A stretch of DNA of 64,000 nucleotides from Rhodanobacter sp. C01 (GCF_002001045.1 NZ_MUNR01000012.1:248001-312000); one strand, 5' to 3'. Positions 9,062-17,946 are shown, counted from the first letter of the stretch. The notes: a model not told the origin generated them from the sequence alone. Made by a program: numbers and translations.

Positions 9062-9985
9062 TCAACGCCCTGCTCCGCGCCAGATGCGCCAGCGATGCCA
9101 GGGTTTGCGCTGCCAGCGTTCGGCGCTGGCGAAATGCAGTGCGACCGACTGCCGATCGAACAGCGGCTGCAGCGCCGGCCACCAGCGCGATGCAATCTCG
9201 CCAGCCGGCAGATCCTGCAGGTCGATCAGCCAGCCGGCGCTGGCGGCGGCCACGGTTTCGACGGTGCGTGCCTGCTGCGCGACACCGGCGTGTCCAGCCA
9301 GCGCACGCAACAGCAGGTCATCGCTGATCACGCCCTGCAGATCACTGTGCAGCGGTCCCGGCAGGCGGCCGCCGCCCCACAGCCACAGACTGTTGACCGG
9401 CGCCAGACCACGTGCACGCCGCTGTGCATTCAGCGGATGCTGGTGCAGCAGCACCTGTATCTCGTTGAGCAGCACACGCCAGCGGCGCCCTTCCGCACCG
9501 GCAGGCAGGTGCTGCGAAAGGTCCTCGCCCAGCGCCTGCTCGGGTGCGGCAAAGGCAGGTAAAGGTGCGTCCGGCGGCAACTTCAGATGCCAGCGATCCG
9601 GCGTGGAAATATCCAGTCGCAGGCCGGCTTCGTCGAATACCGGCAACAAGGCTGCGGCCAGCGCCTGGGCCTCGGCCATGTCCAGTTGCAGCCGACCGCA
9701 GGCCAGCAGCCGCACGCCGTTCATGTCGGGCTGTACCCAGGCTGGGTCGGCCGCAAGCCAGGTGGCATCACCCGCATCGCCAGCAAGAAATTCGCGGGTC
9801 AGCGCCGCGGCCGGCAGTGCCGCATCGACACCCTGGAAATGCTCGCCGAGACCGCCGAGATACCCCGCAGCCCCCTCGGCCAGAAGATCGGCGCGCACCA
9901 GCAGCTCGCGCAACGGATGGCCCGGCTCGACATGCGTCAAGGCGGGCAGCCACAACGACAGCGATGGCTTCGCGCCGACGGCCAT
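9062..9985 (-). CDS. rpfE: RpfE-type protein (phosphoglycerate mutase-like family of xanthomonads)
   Basis: A roughly 307-residue protein resembling the RpfE family encoded beside recJ in Xanthomonas, sometimes annotated as a phosphoglycerate mutase-like protein. Visible segments include WLAADPAWVQPDMNGVRLLA, LLNEIQVLLHQHPLNAQRRA and the conserved PVNSLWLWGGGRLP. No established biochemical activity is known to me. ATG 9985 was chosen because it lies 2 nt after the ABC-F stop (TGAGCATG); the frame is open to 10021. The gene is tightly packed between the ABC-F gene and recJ. The DSF genes rpfB, rpfF, rpfC and rpfG are not in the window. Confidence 0.75.
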   Translation of the reverse strand: MAVGAKPSLSLWLPALTHVEPGHPLRELLVRADLLAEGAAGYLGGLGEHFQGVDAALPAAALTREFLAGDAGDATWLAADPAWVQPDMNGVRLLACGRLQLDMAEAQALAAALLPVFDEAGLRLDISTPDRWHLKLPPDAPLPAFAAPEQALGEDLSQHLPAGAEGRRWRVLLNEIQVLLHQHPLNAQRRARGLAPVNSLWLWGGGRLPGPLHSDLQGVISDDLLLRALAGHAGVAQQARTVETVAAASAGWLIDLQDLPAGEIASRWWPALQPLFDRQSVALHFASAERWQRKPWHRWRIWRGAGR

Positions 9986-9987
9986 GC

Positions 9988-11907
9988 TCAGGCTTCCAGT
10001 CGCTCGTACAGTTCCAGCCATTCCGCATCCAGCGCTTCCTTCTCGCGGCGCAGTTCGGTCTGGCGCTGTCCCAGCCGCATCATTTCCTGGGTGGGGCCGT
10101 TGTACGTGGCCGGATCAGCCAGCCGGCTTTCCAGCGCGGCCAGTTCGGTTTCGATGCTGGCCGTGCGCGTCTCGATCCGCTTCACCCGCTGGCGCGAGTT
10201 CTTCTCGTTCTCGCGTTGGGTGGCCGCGTTGCGGCGGCGTTCTTCAGGCGTTTCTTCCGGCACGACCTTGACCACCGGCTTGGCCGCTGCGCCAGCCTTG
10301 GCGGCCTTCTTGTTGGCCGCGCCGCGCGTTTTCAGCCAGCGCGCGTAATCGTCCAGATCGCCGTCGAAGCTTTCCACCACGCCGTCGGCGACGCGCCAGA
10401 AGCTGTCGCAGACCATGCCGAGCAGATGGCGGTCATGCGAGACCAGCACCAGCGCGCCGTCGAAATCGGCCAGCGCATCGGCCAGCGCCTCGCGCATGTC
10501 CAGGTCGAGATGGTTGGTCGGCTCGTCGAGCAGCAGCAGGTTCGGCTTGTCCCACGCGATCAGCGCCAGCGCCAGGCGTGCCCGCTCGCCACCGGAGAAC
10601 CCGTCCACCGACTCGAATGCGCGATCGCCGGCGAAATTCCAGGTACCGAGGAAGTCACGCATGACCTGGGTGGCCACGCCCGGCGCCTTGTCCATCAGGT
10701 GGTCGAGCGGACTGGCGCCTTCGCGCAGGCTCTCCACCGTGTGCTGGGCGAAGTAGCCGATCTTCAGGTCCTTGTGCGCCTTGCGCTCGCCGCTGAACGG
10801 ATCGAGCTCGCCCACCAGGGTCTTCACCAGGGTCGATTTGCCGGCGCCGTTGGGACCAAGCAGGCCGATGCGCTCGCCCGCTTCCAGGCTGAAACGGACG
10901 TCGCGCAGGACGATATTGAGGCCATCGCCATCGCGGTTCGGGTAGCCGGCATGGATGTCTTCCAGCTGCAGCATCGAGTCGGGCAGCCGACCCGGCGCCG
11001 GGAACTGGAAACTGAAGGGTCGCTCGGCACGCACCGCCTCGGTCCCGGCCAGTTTCTCCAGTCGCTTCATGCGCGATTGCGCCTGCTTGGCCTTGCTGGC
11101 CTTGGCCTTGAAGCGGTCGACGAAGGACTGCAGGTGCGCCCGCTCGGCCTGCTCGCGCTCATGCGAGATCTGCTGCTGGCGCAGCTGCTCGGCGCGCAGG
11201 CGTTCGAAGGCGCTGTAGTTGCCGGTATACAGCTTCGCCTTGCCATCGTTGAGGTGCAGCGTGTGGGTGATCACACCATCGAGGAATTCGCGATCGTGCG
11301 AGATGATCAGCAAGGTGCCCTGGTAGCGGCGCAGCCATTCTTCCAGCCACAGCACGGCGTCGAGGTCGAGATGGTTGGTCGGCTCGTCGAGCAGCAGCAG
11401 GTCGGACGGACACATCAGCGCACGGGCCAGGTTCAAGCGCCCACGCCAGCCACCGGAAAACTCCTTGACCGCGCGCTCGTGCGTTTCCGGCGGAAAGCCC
11501 AGACCATGCAGCAGGCGGCCGGCACGGGCGCGACCGTCGTAGCCGTTCAGCTCCTCGATACGGTGGTGCGCTTTCGCCATCGCCTCCATGTCGCCACGTT
11601 CGCCGGCGTCGGCCTCGTCGCGCATCGCCTCGGCCAGTTCCTCGTCGCCACCCAGCACGTAGTCGATCGCGGCGTCCGGCAGCGCCGGGGTTTCCTGCGC
11701 TACCGAGGCGAGCCGCAGCTTGCCTGGCATGTCCAGCTCGCCGGCATCACTCTCCAGCTTGCCCTGCAGGGCAGCAAACAGGCTGGATTTGCCGCAGCCG
11801 TTGCGGCCGATCACGCCCAGGCGCCAGCCACTCTGGATCACCAGGTCGATATCGGAAAGCAGCAGGCGGGTGCCGCGGCGCAGGGCAAAATGTCGAAAGG
11901 AAATCAT
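9988..11907 (-). CDS. yheS: ABC-F family ATPase, YheS type
   Basis: A 639-residue soluble protein with two ABC domains and no membrane segments, as in the ABC-F family that acts on ribosomes. The first domain has Walker A GRNGCGKSS, signature SGGWRGRL and Walker B LLLLDEPTNHLDLD. The second has GPNGAGKST, SGGERARL and NLLLLDEPTNHLD. Between them is a charged interdomain linker (about residues 240-300, LRQQQISHEREQAERAH). The C-terminal tail after about residue 530 is a Lys/Arg/Glu-rich coiled coil, typical of YheS/Uup-like members. The exact subgroup is inferred from length and tail. It is the first gene of the yheS-rpfE-recJ run. Confidence 0.9.
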   Translation of the reverse strand: MISFRHFALRRGTRLLLSDIDLVIQSGWRLGVIGRNGCGKSSLFAALQGKLESDAGELDMPGKLRLASVAQETPALPDAAIDYVLGGDEELAEAMRDEADAGERGDMEAMAKAHHRIEELNGYDGRARAGRLLHGLGFPPETHERAVKEFSGGWRGRLNLARALMCPSDLLLLDEPTNHLDLDAVLWLEEWLRRYQGTLLIISHDREFLDGVITHTLHLNDGKAKLYTGNYSAFERLRAEQLRQQQISHEREQAERAHLQSFVDRFKAKASKAKQAQSRMKRLEKLAGTEAVRAERPFSFQFPAPGRLPDSMLQLEDIHAGYPNRDGDGLNIVLRDVRFSLEAGERIGLLGPNGAGKSTLVKTLVGELDPFSGERKAHKDLKIGYFAQHTVESLREGASPLDHLMDKAPGVATQVMRDFLGTWNFAGDRAFESVDGFSGGERARLALALIAWDKPNLLLLDEPTNHLDLDMREALADALADFDGALVLVSHDRHLLGMVCDSFWRVADGVVESFDGDLDDYARWLKTRGAANKKAAKAGAAAKPVVKVVPEETPEERRRNAATQRENEKNSRQRVKRIETRTASIETELAALESRLADPATYNGPTQEMMRLGQRQTELRREKEALDAEWLELYERLEA

Positions 11908-12142
11908 GAAAAGCAGTGTCCAAACCGGGCGGGCAGTCGCTCGCAGCCGCCCATGATAGCGGTGATGGCGCTATTCTCGACGAACCGGCTGGTTATGCCC
12001 GCGCGATGGCCGAATGCCCAACCCATCGCAATAGGCACAAACCAACACGGCGTAGTCGACACTGTGCTTGCCGCAATGTGGCGTAGCCTGGGTAGTTCTG
12101 CTACAACGACGCCGCATACAGCCTTGTCTGGAGAGGGGAGCC

Positions 12143-12499
12143 ATGGTCAAGTTCACGTACAGTTTGCCGGTCTTTGTCATGTTGATAGCTGCCGCCGGTT
12201 TTGCCGCGCCGCAGACAGTCCATGCGGCCCCGAACGGCGACAGCCTGCTGATCCATCGCGTGCAGGAAGAAAAGGGCATGAACCTGCCCAGCCGTGGCAT
12301 GAGCATGGCCCAGGTTGAGAAGACCTACGGCGCGCCGCAGCGCAAGCTGTCGCCGCGTGGTGGCGACACCCAGAAGCATCCGCAGATCAATCGCTGGGAA
12401 TACTCGAATTTCATCGTGTATTTCGAGCATGAGCACGTGATTCACTCGGTGCTCAACACCCCGGCCGGCAACAATACCAACCCGACCGCCGCCAACTGA
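12143..12499 (+). CDS. Small secreted protein, SmpA/OmlA-like motif
   Basis: A 118-residue protein with an N-terminal signal peptide (MVKFTYSLPVFVMLIAAAGFAAPQTVHAA). The mature part contains GMNLPSRGMSMAQVEKTYGAPQ, like the GMTxxQVxxxLGxP motif of SmpA/OmlA (BamE-fold) proteins. NRWEYSNFIVYFEHEHVIHSVL then matches the usual WxYxxxxVxF continuation. It should be periplasmic. A strong ribosome-binding site, GAGAGGGG, precedes ATG 12143; the longer upstream frame is not needed. It may help envelope assembly, but it lacks a lipobox and a specific role cannot be assigned. Confidence 0.7.
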   Translation: MVKFTYSLPVFVMLIAAAGFAAPQTVHAAPNGDSLLIHRVQEEKGMNLPSRGMSMAQVEKTYGAPQRKLSPRGGDTQKHPQINRWEYSNFIVYFEHEHVIHSVLNTPAGNNTNPTAAN

Positions 12500-12516
12500 T
12501 TTCGCTTTCCGACGAC

Positions 12517-12547
12517 GCGGCCGGTGGCGACACCGGCCGCGTTTTTA
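12517..12547 (+). terminator. Intrinsic terminator after the SmpA-like gene
   Basis: A 10-bp perfect stem GCGGCCGGTG/CACCGGCCGC with a GCGA tetraloop is followed by GTTTTTA. It separates the small secreted-protein gene from aguA. Confidence 0.9.
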
Positions 12548-12632
12548 TGTGTTCGACAATTACCTCGTCGTACAATCCGCAGTCCGGTGCTAAGTCCTGG
12601 CCCCTCCCCCCGACTGCATGAGACATCCCCAC

Positions 12633-13697
12633 ATGACCGACCCCTCTTGTGGCAAGCAAAAGGTTGATTACGCCACCTTGCGCCTGCCGGCGGAATGGGA
12701 ACCGCAGGCCGCGGTACTAATCGCGTGGCCGCACGCCGACACTGACTGGGCCGAGCGCCTGGCCGCGGTGGAAACCACTTATGTGGCGCTGGCGGCGGCC
12801 GTAACGCGCTTCCAGCCGCTGATCATCGTGGTGGCTGACGCCGCCCTGCAGGCCCGCGTCGAGGCCCAACTGCACCGTGCCGAGGTCGACCTCGGCCGCA
12901 TCCGCTTCGTCGAACTGCCGTACGACGACACCTGGCTGCGCGATTCCGGCCCGATCACGCTGAAAGACGACCATGAAGGCTTCCAGCTCACCGACTTCCG
13001 CTTCACCGGCTGGGGCGGCAAGTTCGGCGCCGAGCAGGACGATGCGTTGATCGCCGGGCTGGTCGATGCCGGCGTCTTCGGTCACGCCGCACACAAGCGC
13101 ATCGACTGGGCGCTGGAAGGCGGCGGCATCGAGAGCGATGGCGCGGGCACCGTGCTCACCACCTGGCGCTGCCTGGTGCAGCGTCATCCCGAGCAGTCGC
13201 GCGAGGAGATGAGCGCGATCCTGCGCGACAGCCTGCACGCCGCGCGCGTGCTGTGGCTGGATTACGGCTACCTCGAAGGCGACGACACCGACGCGCATAT
13301 CGACACCCTGGCGCGCTTCGCACCGGGTGAGCGCATCGTGTTCCAGGCTTGCGACGACAGCAGCGACCCGCATCACGACGAACTGCAGCGGATGGGCGCC
13401 GAACTGGCTGCGTTGCGCACCGTCGATGGCCGCCCATACGAGCTATACCCGCTGCCGTGGGCGAAGCCCATACTCGACGAAGGTCGCCGGCTTGCCGCTT
13501 CTTACGCGAACTACCTGATCGTCAACGGCGCCGTGCTGGTGCCGGCCTATGGGGATCCGGCCGATGACGAGGCCGCACGCATCATCGGAACGGCTCATCC
13601 GGGCCGCGAGATCGTGCAGGTGCCCTGCCGTCCGCTGATCTGGCAGAACGGCAGCCTGCACTGCATCACCATGCAGTTGCCGGCCGGTCTGGCCTGA
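12633..13697 (+). CDS. aguA: Agmatine deiminase
   Basis: Hydrolyses agmatine to N-carbamoylputrescine, the first step of the agmatine route to putrescine. The peptidyl-arginine-deiminase fold is shown by RLPAEWEPQAAVLIAWPH, then YDDTWLRDSGP, the WALEGGGIESDG motif, DDTDAHIDTLARF with the active-site His, and the catalytic Cys near the C-terminus in NGSLHCITMQLP. The start is ambiguous: ATG 12633 (MTDPSCGKQ) or ATG 12618 (MRHPHMTD); neither has a clear ribosome-binding site. The partner enzyme aguB follows 65 nt downstream. Confidence 0.93.
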   Translation: MTDPSCGKQKVDYATLRLPAEWEPQAAVLIAWPHADTDWAERLAAVETTYVALAAAVTRFQPLIIVVADAALQARVEAQLHRAEVDLGRIRFVELPYDDTWLRDSGPITLKDDHEGFQLTDFRFTGWGGKFGAEQDDALIAGLVDAGVFGHAAHKRIDWALEGGGIESDGAGTVLTTWRCLVQRHPEQSREEMSAILRDSLHAARVLWLDYGYLEGDDTDAHIDTLARFAPGERIVFQACDDSSDPHHDELQRMGAELAALRTVDGRPYELYPLPWAKPILDEGRRLAASYANYLIVNGAVLVPAYGDPADDEAARIIGTAHPGREIVQVPCRPLIWQNGSLHCITMQLPAGLA

Positions 13698-13762
13698 GTT
13701 TTGTCGGCATCCGCTAAACTCCGCGGGTTCCAGTACGAACAGCCAAGTCAGGATCGAAGCCG

Positions 13763-14653
13763 ATGACCCGCAAGACCCTCAAGGTCGCCTTGCTGCAGGA
13801 AACCGACCGCGGCAGCCGCGACGCCAACCTCGACGCGATCGAGGTCGGCCTGCGCCAAGCGGCGGCTGCCGGCGTCGAGCTGGTGCTGCTGCAGGAGCTG
13901 CACAACGGCCCGTATTTCTGCCAGCACGAATCGGTCGAGGTCTTCGACCAGGCCGAGACGATCCCCGGCCCCGGCACCGCGCGCATCGGCAAGCTGGCCG
14001 AGGAGCTGAAGCTGGTGGTGGTCGCCTCGCTGTTCGAGAAACGCGCCACCGGGCTGTATCACAACACTGCGGTGGTGTTCGACCGCTCGGCCGCGATCGC
14101 CGGCAAGTATCGCAAGATGCATATCCCGGACGATCCGGCGTTCTACGAGAAGTTCTATTTCACGCCGGGCGATCTCGGTTTCGAGCCGATCGACACCTCG
14201 GTCGGCCGGCTCGGCGTGCTGGTGTGCTGGGACCAGTGGTATCCGGAAGCGGCGCGCCTGATGGCGCTGGCTGGCGCCGAACTGCTGCTCTACCCCACCG
14301 CGATCGGCTGGGATCCGAACGATGTGCAGGCCGAGAAGGATCGCCAGCGCGATGCGTGGATCACCGTGCAGCGTGGCCACGCGGTGGCCAACGGTCTGCC
14401 GCTGCTGTCGTGCAACCGCACCGGCTACGAAGCCGATCCCTCTGGTGTCGGCGCTGGCATCCAGTTCTGGGGCTCCAGTTTCGTCGCCGGCCCGCAGGGC
14501 GAGTTTCTCGCACAAGCTGGCACCGATGGGCGTGAGCTGCTGCTGGCCGAGGTCGATCTGGCGCGCAGCGAGCACGTACGGCGGATCTGGCCGTTCCTGC
14601 GCGACCGCCGCATCGATGCGTATGCCGACCTGCTCCGGCGTTTTCGTGACTGA
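13763..14653 (+). CDS. aguB: N-carbamoylputrescine amidase
   Basis: Converts N-carbamoylputrescine to putrescine, CO2 and ammonia, completing the pathway begun by the preceding gene. This nitrilase-superfamily member of 296 residues shows the catalytic triad regions: Glu in LLQELHNGPYF, Lys in KYRKMHIPDDP and Cys in GVLVCWDQWYPEAARL. The PDDPAFYEKFYFTPGD and GWDPNDVQAEKDRQRDAW segments are diagnostic of the N-carbamoylputrescine amidase group. The start MTRKTLKVALLQE is the natural first Met. It forms a two-gene unit with aguA. Confidence 0.95.
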   Translation: MTRKTLKVALLQETDRGSRDANLDAIEVGLRQAAAAGVELVLLQELHNGPYFCQHESVEVFDQAETIPGPGTARIGKLAEELKLVVVASLFEKRATGLYHNTAVVFDRSAAIAGKYRKMHIPDDPAFYEKFYFTPGDLGFEPIDTSVGRLGVLVCWDQWYPEAARLMALAGAELLLYPTAIGWDPNDVQAEKDRQRDAWITVQRGHAVANGLPLLSCNRTGYEADPSGVGAGIQFWGSSFVAGPQGEFLAQAGTDGRELLLAEVDLARSEHVRRIWPFLRDRRIDAYADLLRRFRD

Positions 14654-14734
14654 GGCCGCACACCTCCGCGGCTTGTTCCGCATGGCCGTCATCCCCATGC
14701 TTGGATTTCCCTCTGAGACTGGCCTGCTGATCGC

Positions 14735-15967
14735 ATGAGTGTTCCCGAAACCGACCTTGCCCTGTTGCCTGCCTTGCAGGGCCAGCCGATCGAGCGCGTG
14801 CAGCGTGACGGTGTGGAATATGTGGTGCTGGGCACCGCGCATGTCTCCCGCAGCAGCGTGGACGCCGTCGAGGCATTGCTGGCACACGAGCATTTCGATG
14901 CGGTGGCGATCGAGCTGTGCGACAGCCGCGCGCAGAGCATGCGCGATCCGGAAGCGTTCAAGCAGATGGACCTGTTCAAGGTGATCCGCCAGGGCAAGGC
15001 CGGCATGGTCGCCGCCAGCCTGGTGCTGTCAACCTTCCAGAAGCGTCTGGCCGACCAGTCCGGCATCCAGCCCGGTGCCGAGATGAAGGCAGCGATGGAT
15101 GGGGCCGACCAACGCCATCTGCCGGTCTGGTTGATCGACCGCGAGGTTGGCACCACGCTCAAGCGGGCCTGGCATAGCGTCGGCTTCTGGCAGCGCTTCG
15201 GCCTGCTCGGCGGTCTGCTGGCCAGCGTGTTCGAGCGCGAGGAAATCGAACAGGGCGAGATCGAGAAACTGAAACAGGGCGACCTGCTGGAAAGTGCGTT
15301 CAGCGAGTTCGCCAACGAATCGAAGCCGCTCTTTCAAAGCCTGATCAGTGAGCGCGACGCCTTCATGGCCGCGCGCCTGCGCCAGGACGCTGCACGCTCG
15401 CCGAGCAGCGAACAGCGACGCGTACTGGTGGTGATCGGAGCCGGTCACCTCAAAGGCCTGTGCGAACTGTTGCGCACACAGCAGGATGATCCGGCTACCA
15501 AGGTGGCCGAACTGGCCGCCACGCCGGCCAAGGCACGCTGGCCGAAATGGCTGGCAGCGGCCCTCGTGCTGCTGGTGTTCGGCGCGATCGCCTGGGCGTT
15601 CCATCGCAATGCCGCACTGGGCACGCAAGCCCTAACTGCCTGGGTGCTGTTCACCGGTGGCTTCGCTGCGCTCGGCGCGGTGGCCGCCGGCGGCCATCCG
15701 CTCAGCATCCTCGCCGCCTTCATCGCTGCACCGATCAAACCGTTCCGCCCCGGCATCCCCGCCGGCGGCATCAGCGCGATGGCCGAAGCCTGGGTGCGCC
15801 ACCCGCGCGTGGTCGACTTCGATACCTTGCGCGACGACATCGTGCACTGGAGCGGCTGGTGGAAAAACCGCGTCGCGCGCACCCTGCTGAACTTCTTCCT
15901 GGTCAGCATCGGCACGATCATCGGCGAGTACAGCGCCGGCATCCACATCTTCAAGAGCCTGCTCTGA
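14735..15967 (+). CDS. TraB/PrgY family membrane protein
   Basis: A 410-residue protein with an N-terminal TraB domain: YVVLGTAHVSRSSVDAV carries the GTAH motif near residue 32, followed by AIELCDSRAQSM and later VLVVIGAGHLKGL near residue 230. The C-terminal third has several hydrophobic segments (ALVLLVFGAIAWAF, GFAALGAVAAGG, LNFFLVSIGTIIGEY), so this half should be an inner-membrane domain. TraB proteins such as PrgY of Enterococcus are thought to be metal-dependent and to sequester or cleave peptides, but bacterial chromosomal homologues are uncharacterised. It follows aguB but is not clearly connected with polyamine synthesis. Confidence 0.85.
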   Translation: MSVPETDLALLPALQGQPIERVQRDGVEYVVLGTAHVSRSSVDAVEALLAHEHFDAVAIELCDSRAQSMRDPEAFKQMDLFKVIRQGKAGMVAASLVLSTFQKRLADQSGIQPGAEMKAAMDGADQRHLPVWLIDREVGTTLKRAWHSVGFWQRFGLLGGLLASVFEREEIEQGEIEKLKQGDLLESAFSEFANESKPLFQSLISERDAFMAARLRQDAARSPSSEQRRVLVVIGAGHLKGLCELLRTQQDDPATKVAELAATPAKARWPKWLAAALVLLVFGAIAWAFHRNAALGTQALTAWVLFTGGFAALGAVAAGGHPLSILAAFIAAPIKPFRPGIPAGGISAMAEAWVRHPRVVDFDTLRDDIVHWSGWWKNRVARTLLNFFLVSIGTIIGEYSAGIHIFKSLL

Positions 15968-16084
15968 TCAGTCTGCCCTGACCAAGGGCGCCCTGATCCG
16001 CACGGCTTACCATGGCGGCAAGGGTGCACATGCTACGATGCGCGCCGCCTGCAGCCATGCCTGCAGTCCGTTCGAAGATATCCA

Positions 16085-16171
16085 GCCCGGGTGGCGAAAC
16101 TGGTAGACGCAAGGGACTTAAAATCCCTCACCCTCACGGGTATGCGGGTTCGATCCCCGCCCCGGGCACCA
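16085..16171 (+). tRNA. tRNA-Leu(UAA)
   Basis: A full cloverleaf with a long variable arm. The acceptor stem GCCCGGG pairs with CCCGGGC, the D-arm is GGCGAAACTGGTAGACGC, the anticodon stem-loop GGGACTTAAAATCCC carries anticodon TAA, and the T-arm is GCGGGTTCGATCCCCGC. The CCA end is encoded (16169-16171). Confidence 0.96.
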
Positions 16172-16214
16172 AGAGACTGTTTCACGTCATCCCAGCTCCC
16201 GGTTATAGCTGTAA

Positions 16215-16877
16215 TCATGGGTGAGTTGATCGGGCGCTCTGGTGGTTGCTGTTCCGCTTGCGCAAATATTCCATTCTGGCCTTGATCAGCCAAAGCGTCA
16301 CGGCCACCAGTGTCAGGATCAATGCCGCCGATCTGACATGCAGCTGATAGAGCGCCATGGCACCGATGATCAAGGGCGCTGCGATCATTTCCAGCAACCA
16401 GATCCTGGCCAATCCGGGCTCGAGATCTGGAGCCAGGTTTGCAATGAATGCCACATGCACCCACAAGGCCGCCATGCAGCTGAACGTGACGGCGACTGCC
16501 AGGGCGTAAACCACGAATGCCTCATCCTGGCCCGGATCGGAGAGCGCGAAGCGAATCACCACCGGCATCAAGGCAACCAGACTGAGCAGCACGAGATTGA
16601 TCCCGGTGCCGATGCCATCGATATCCCGCAAATGGGCCACGATGCGCCGGTGATTGACCCAGATCACCCCGATCAGGATGAAGCTCAGGAAATAAACGGT
16701 CAATGGCATCGACCATGCCTGCCACAGCGATCGACCAGGCTTGAGCTCGGGGCGGATCTCGATCGCCGACAACGTGATCGCAATGGCGAAAATCCCGTCG
16801 GACAGCATGATCAGTCGATCGAGGTGACGCCGGCCAACATGCCGTTCCTCGACAGGTTCGTCCACACGGCTGTTCAT
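16215..16877 (-). CDS. TMEM175 family (DUF1211) membrane protein
   Basis: A 220-residue membrane protein. The first segment, RLIMLSDGIFAIAITLSAIEI, carries the SDGIFAIAxTL signature that lines the pore of TMEM175-type potassium channels. Five further hydrophobic segments follow (for example MPLTVYFLSFILIGVIWVNH and LVLLSLVALMPVVIRFAL), giving the six-helix unit of the bacterial members, which assemble as tetramers. Bacterial TMEM175 proteins conduct K+ with low selectivity; a physiological role here is inference. It is a single gene, convergent with tRNA-Leu. Confidence 0.85.
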   Translation of the reverse strand: MNSRVDEPVEERHVGRRHLDRLIMLSDGIFAIAITLSAIEIRPELKPGRSLWQAWSMPLTVYFLSFILIGVIWVNHRRIVAHLRDIDGIGTGINLVLLSLVALMPVVIRFALSDPGQDEAFVVYALAVAVTFSCMAALWVHVAFIANLAPDLEPGLARIWLLEMIAAPLIIGAMALYQLHVRSAALILTLVAVTLWLIKARMEYLRKRNSNHQSARSTHP

Positions 16878-17215
16878 GCTGTGCTGCCTCCATGGTGAAA
16901 ATGACCCGAGGGGGCATCATGCCGCAGCTTCGATCATGGTGCCTACCCAGTGCGGCATGAGTACCAGCTGCCTGATTCGAGCCTGTCCGGGCACTTTGTG
17001 ACGCAGTTTGGCCCTGCCCCCTGACAACTCGCCGGCCCGATGAACAAGCCGATACCAGCGGATCATCGTTCGACCGCAATAGTACGAAGGTTGCCATCCG
17101 GTTGCCTGCTCAAGGCTGCTTTGGCAAGTTTTTTGCTGCATGAATCCCAACATGCACACATGAAAATCATGCCGGCATGGACCATTGGCGAGAGCAAGAC
17201 GCAAGAGCAAGAGAC
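16878..17215. other. Intergenic stretch without a recognised gene
   Basis: The 338 nt between the divergent TMEM175-like gene and the small gene at 17216 hold only short overlapping frames without recognisable similarity. The stretch must contain promoters for both genes. A run TTTTTT near 17130 and AT-richer sequence are present, but I see no convincing -35/-10 pair or terminator. Confidence 0.5.
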
Positions 17216-17437
17216 ATGGAGAAAACAACGTACACGCGCTTTCAGGGAAAGCGGTACACCTATGAGATCAAGTACGACCATGCCGGATACGAAGTGAGCC
17301 GGGATGGTGCCATCAAGAAAATCGGCCTGGTACCCAACACTTCGGACCGGCCACTGCTGACTCGTGCCGAGGCCATGCATCGTGGCCTGTTTTCGGCCGA
17401 GATTGATATCGAGGGACTGATAGGGATGGATGAATAG
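17216..17437 (+). CDS. Small hypothetical protein
   Basis: I do not recognise a family. The 73-residue product starts MEKTTYTRFQGKRYTYEIKYDHAGYEVSRDGA and ends EIDIEGLIGMDE. It is soluble, with no signal peptide, and its tyrosine-rich strands suggest a small beta fold. The ribosome-binding site is weak (AGAG a few nt before ATG). The frame opens 13 codons earlier, but that extension (MDHWREQDARA) looks unrelated. It stands alone between the TMEM175-like gene and another small gene, so context does not help. Confidence 0.55.
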   Translation: MEKTTYTRFQGKRYTYEIKYDHAGYEVSRDGAIKKIGLVPNTSDRPLLTRAEAMHRGLFSAEIDIEGLIGMDE

Positions 17438-17595
17438 GATCGCCTTGCGTCCCCGGTGAAGACGCCAGTTCCGGCATCAGCAGCCTCGTAACATTTTTTT
17501 GCGAAGGTCGCGGCAAGCTTCGCTTCGCCCGCATTCACCCTGCACTAACCCTATTCGCGGCATGCTGGAATCTTCCAACCAGCGAGGTGGTCGTC

Positions 17596-17799
17596 ATGGG
17601 AATTCTGGATACTTTGGGTGAAGTCGCAGGTGCAGTGGCTGCCGTTGAAGGCGCGGAAAAACTCGATCCGAATGCTGGTCTCCTGACCAAGGGGTTGGCG
17701 GCGGTTGCCGGCTTCAAGGGCGCCGGCGCGCTCGAGTCGATGGTCGGGAAGAAGGAGGAAGGCGAAGAGGAAGCGAACGACGCTGCCCCGCAAGCCTGA
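17596..17799 (+). CDS. Small hypothetical protein with acidic C-terminus
   Basis: I recognise no named family. The 67-residue product begins MGILDTLGEVAGAVAAVEGAEKLDPNAG, has an Ala/Gly-rich amphipathic middle (LLTKGLAAVAGFKGAGALE) and ends in a strongly acidic tail (KKEEGEEEANDAAPQA). GAGGTGG at 17584-17590 is a fair ribosome-binding site for ATG 17596; a GTG at 17587 is the alternative. The strong terminator directly downstream (17820) supports a real monocistronic transcript. The Gly/Ala pattern could be a membrane-active or assembly helix, but this is speculation. Confidence 0.6.
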   Translation: MGILDTLGEVAGAVAAVEGAEKLDPNAGLLTKGLAAVAGFKGAGALESMVGKKEEGEEEANDAAPQA

Positions 17800-17819
17800 C
17801 AAAGCTGCTTGATCATTTC

Positions 17820-17856
17820 AGGGCCAGCCTCCCGCCATGAGGCTGGCCCTTTCGTT
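17820..17856 (+). terminator. Intrinsic terminator
   Basis: A perfect 11-bp stem AGGGCCAGCCT/AGGCTGGCCCT with a 9-nt loop, followed by TTCGTTT. It ends the small gene at 17596 and could also act on the convergent DUF4105 gene. Confidence 0.88.
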
Positions 17857-17946
17857 TGCGGCTGTTCGCCGGCCCGTGCTCCTGACCGACTCGATCCTCG
17901 TCAATCGACAAATGTGGTCAGATACCTGCCTGGTGATTGCGCCGTG

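Noticed and set aside
9544-12318. A 924-codon plus-strand frame over rpfE and the ABC-F gene
   Set aside because: The minus strand encodes a complete ABC-F ATPase with both Walker motifs; the plus frame is a GC-driven artefact.
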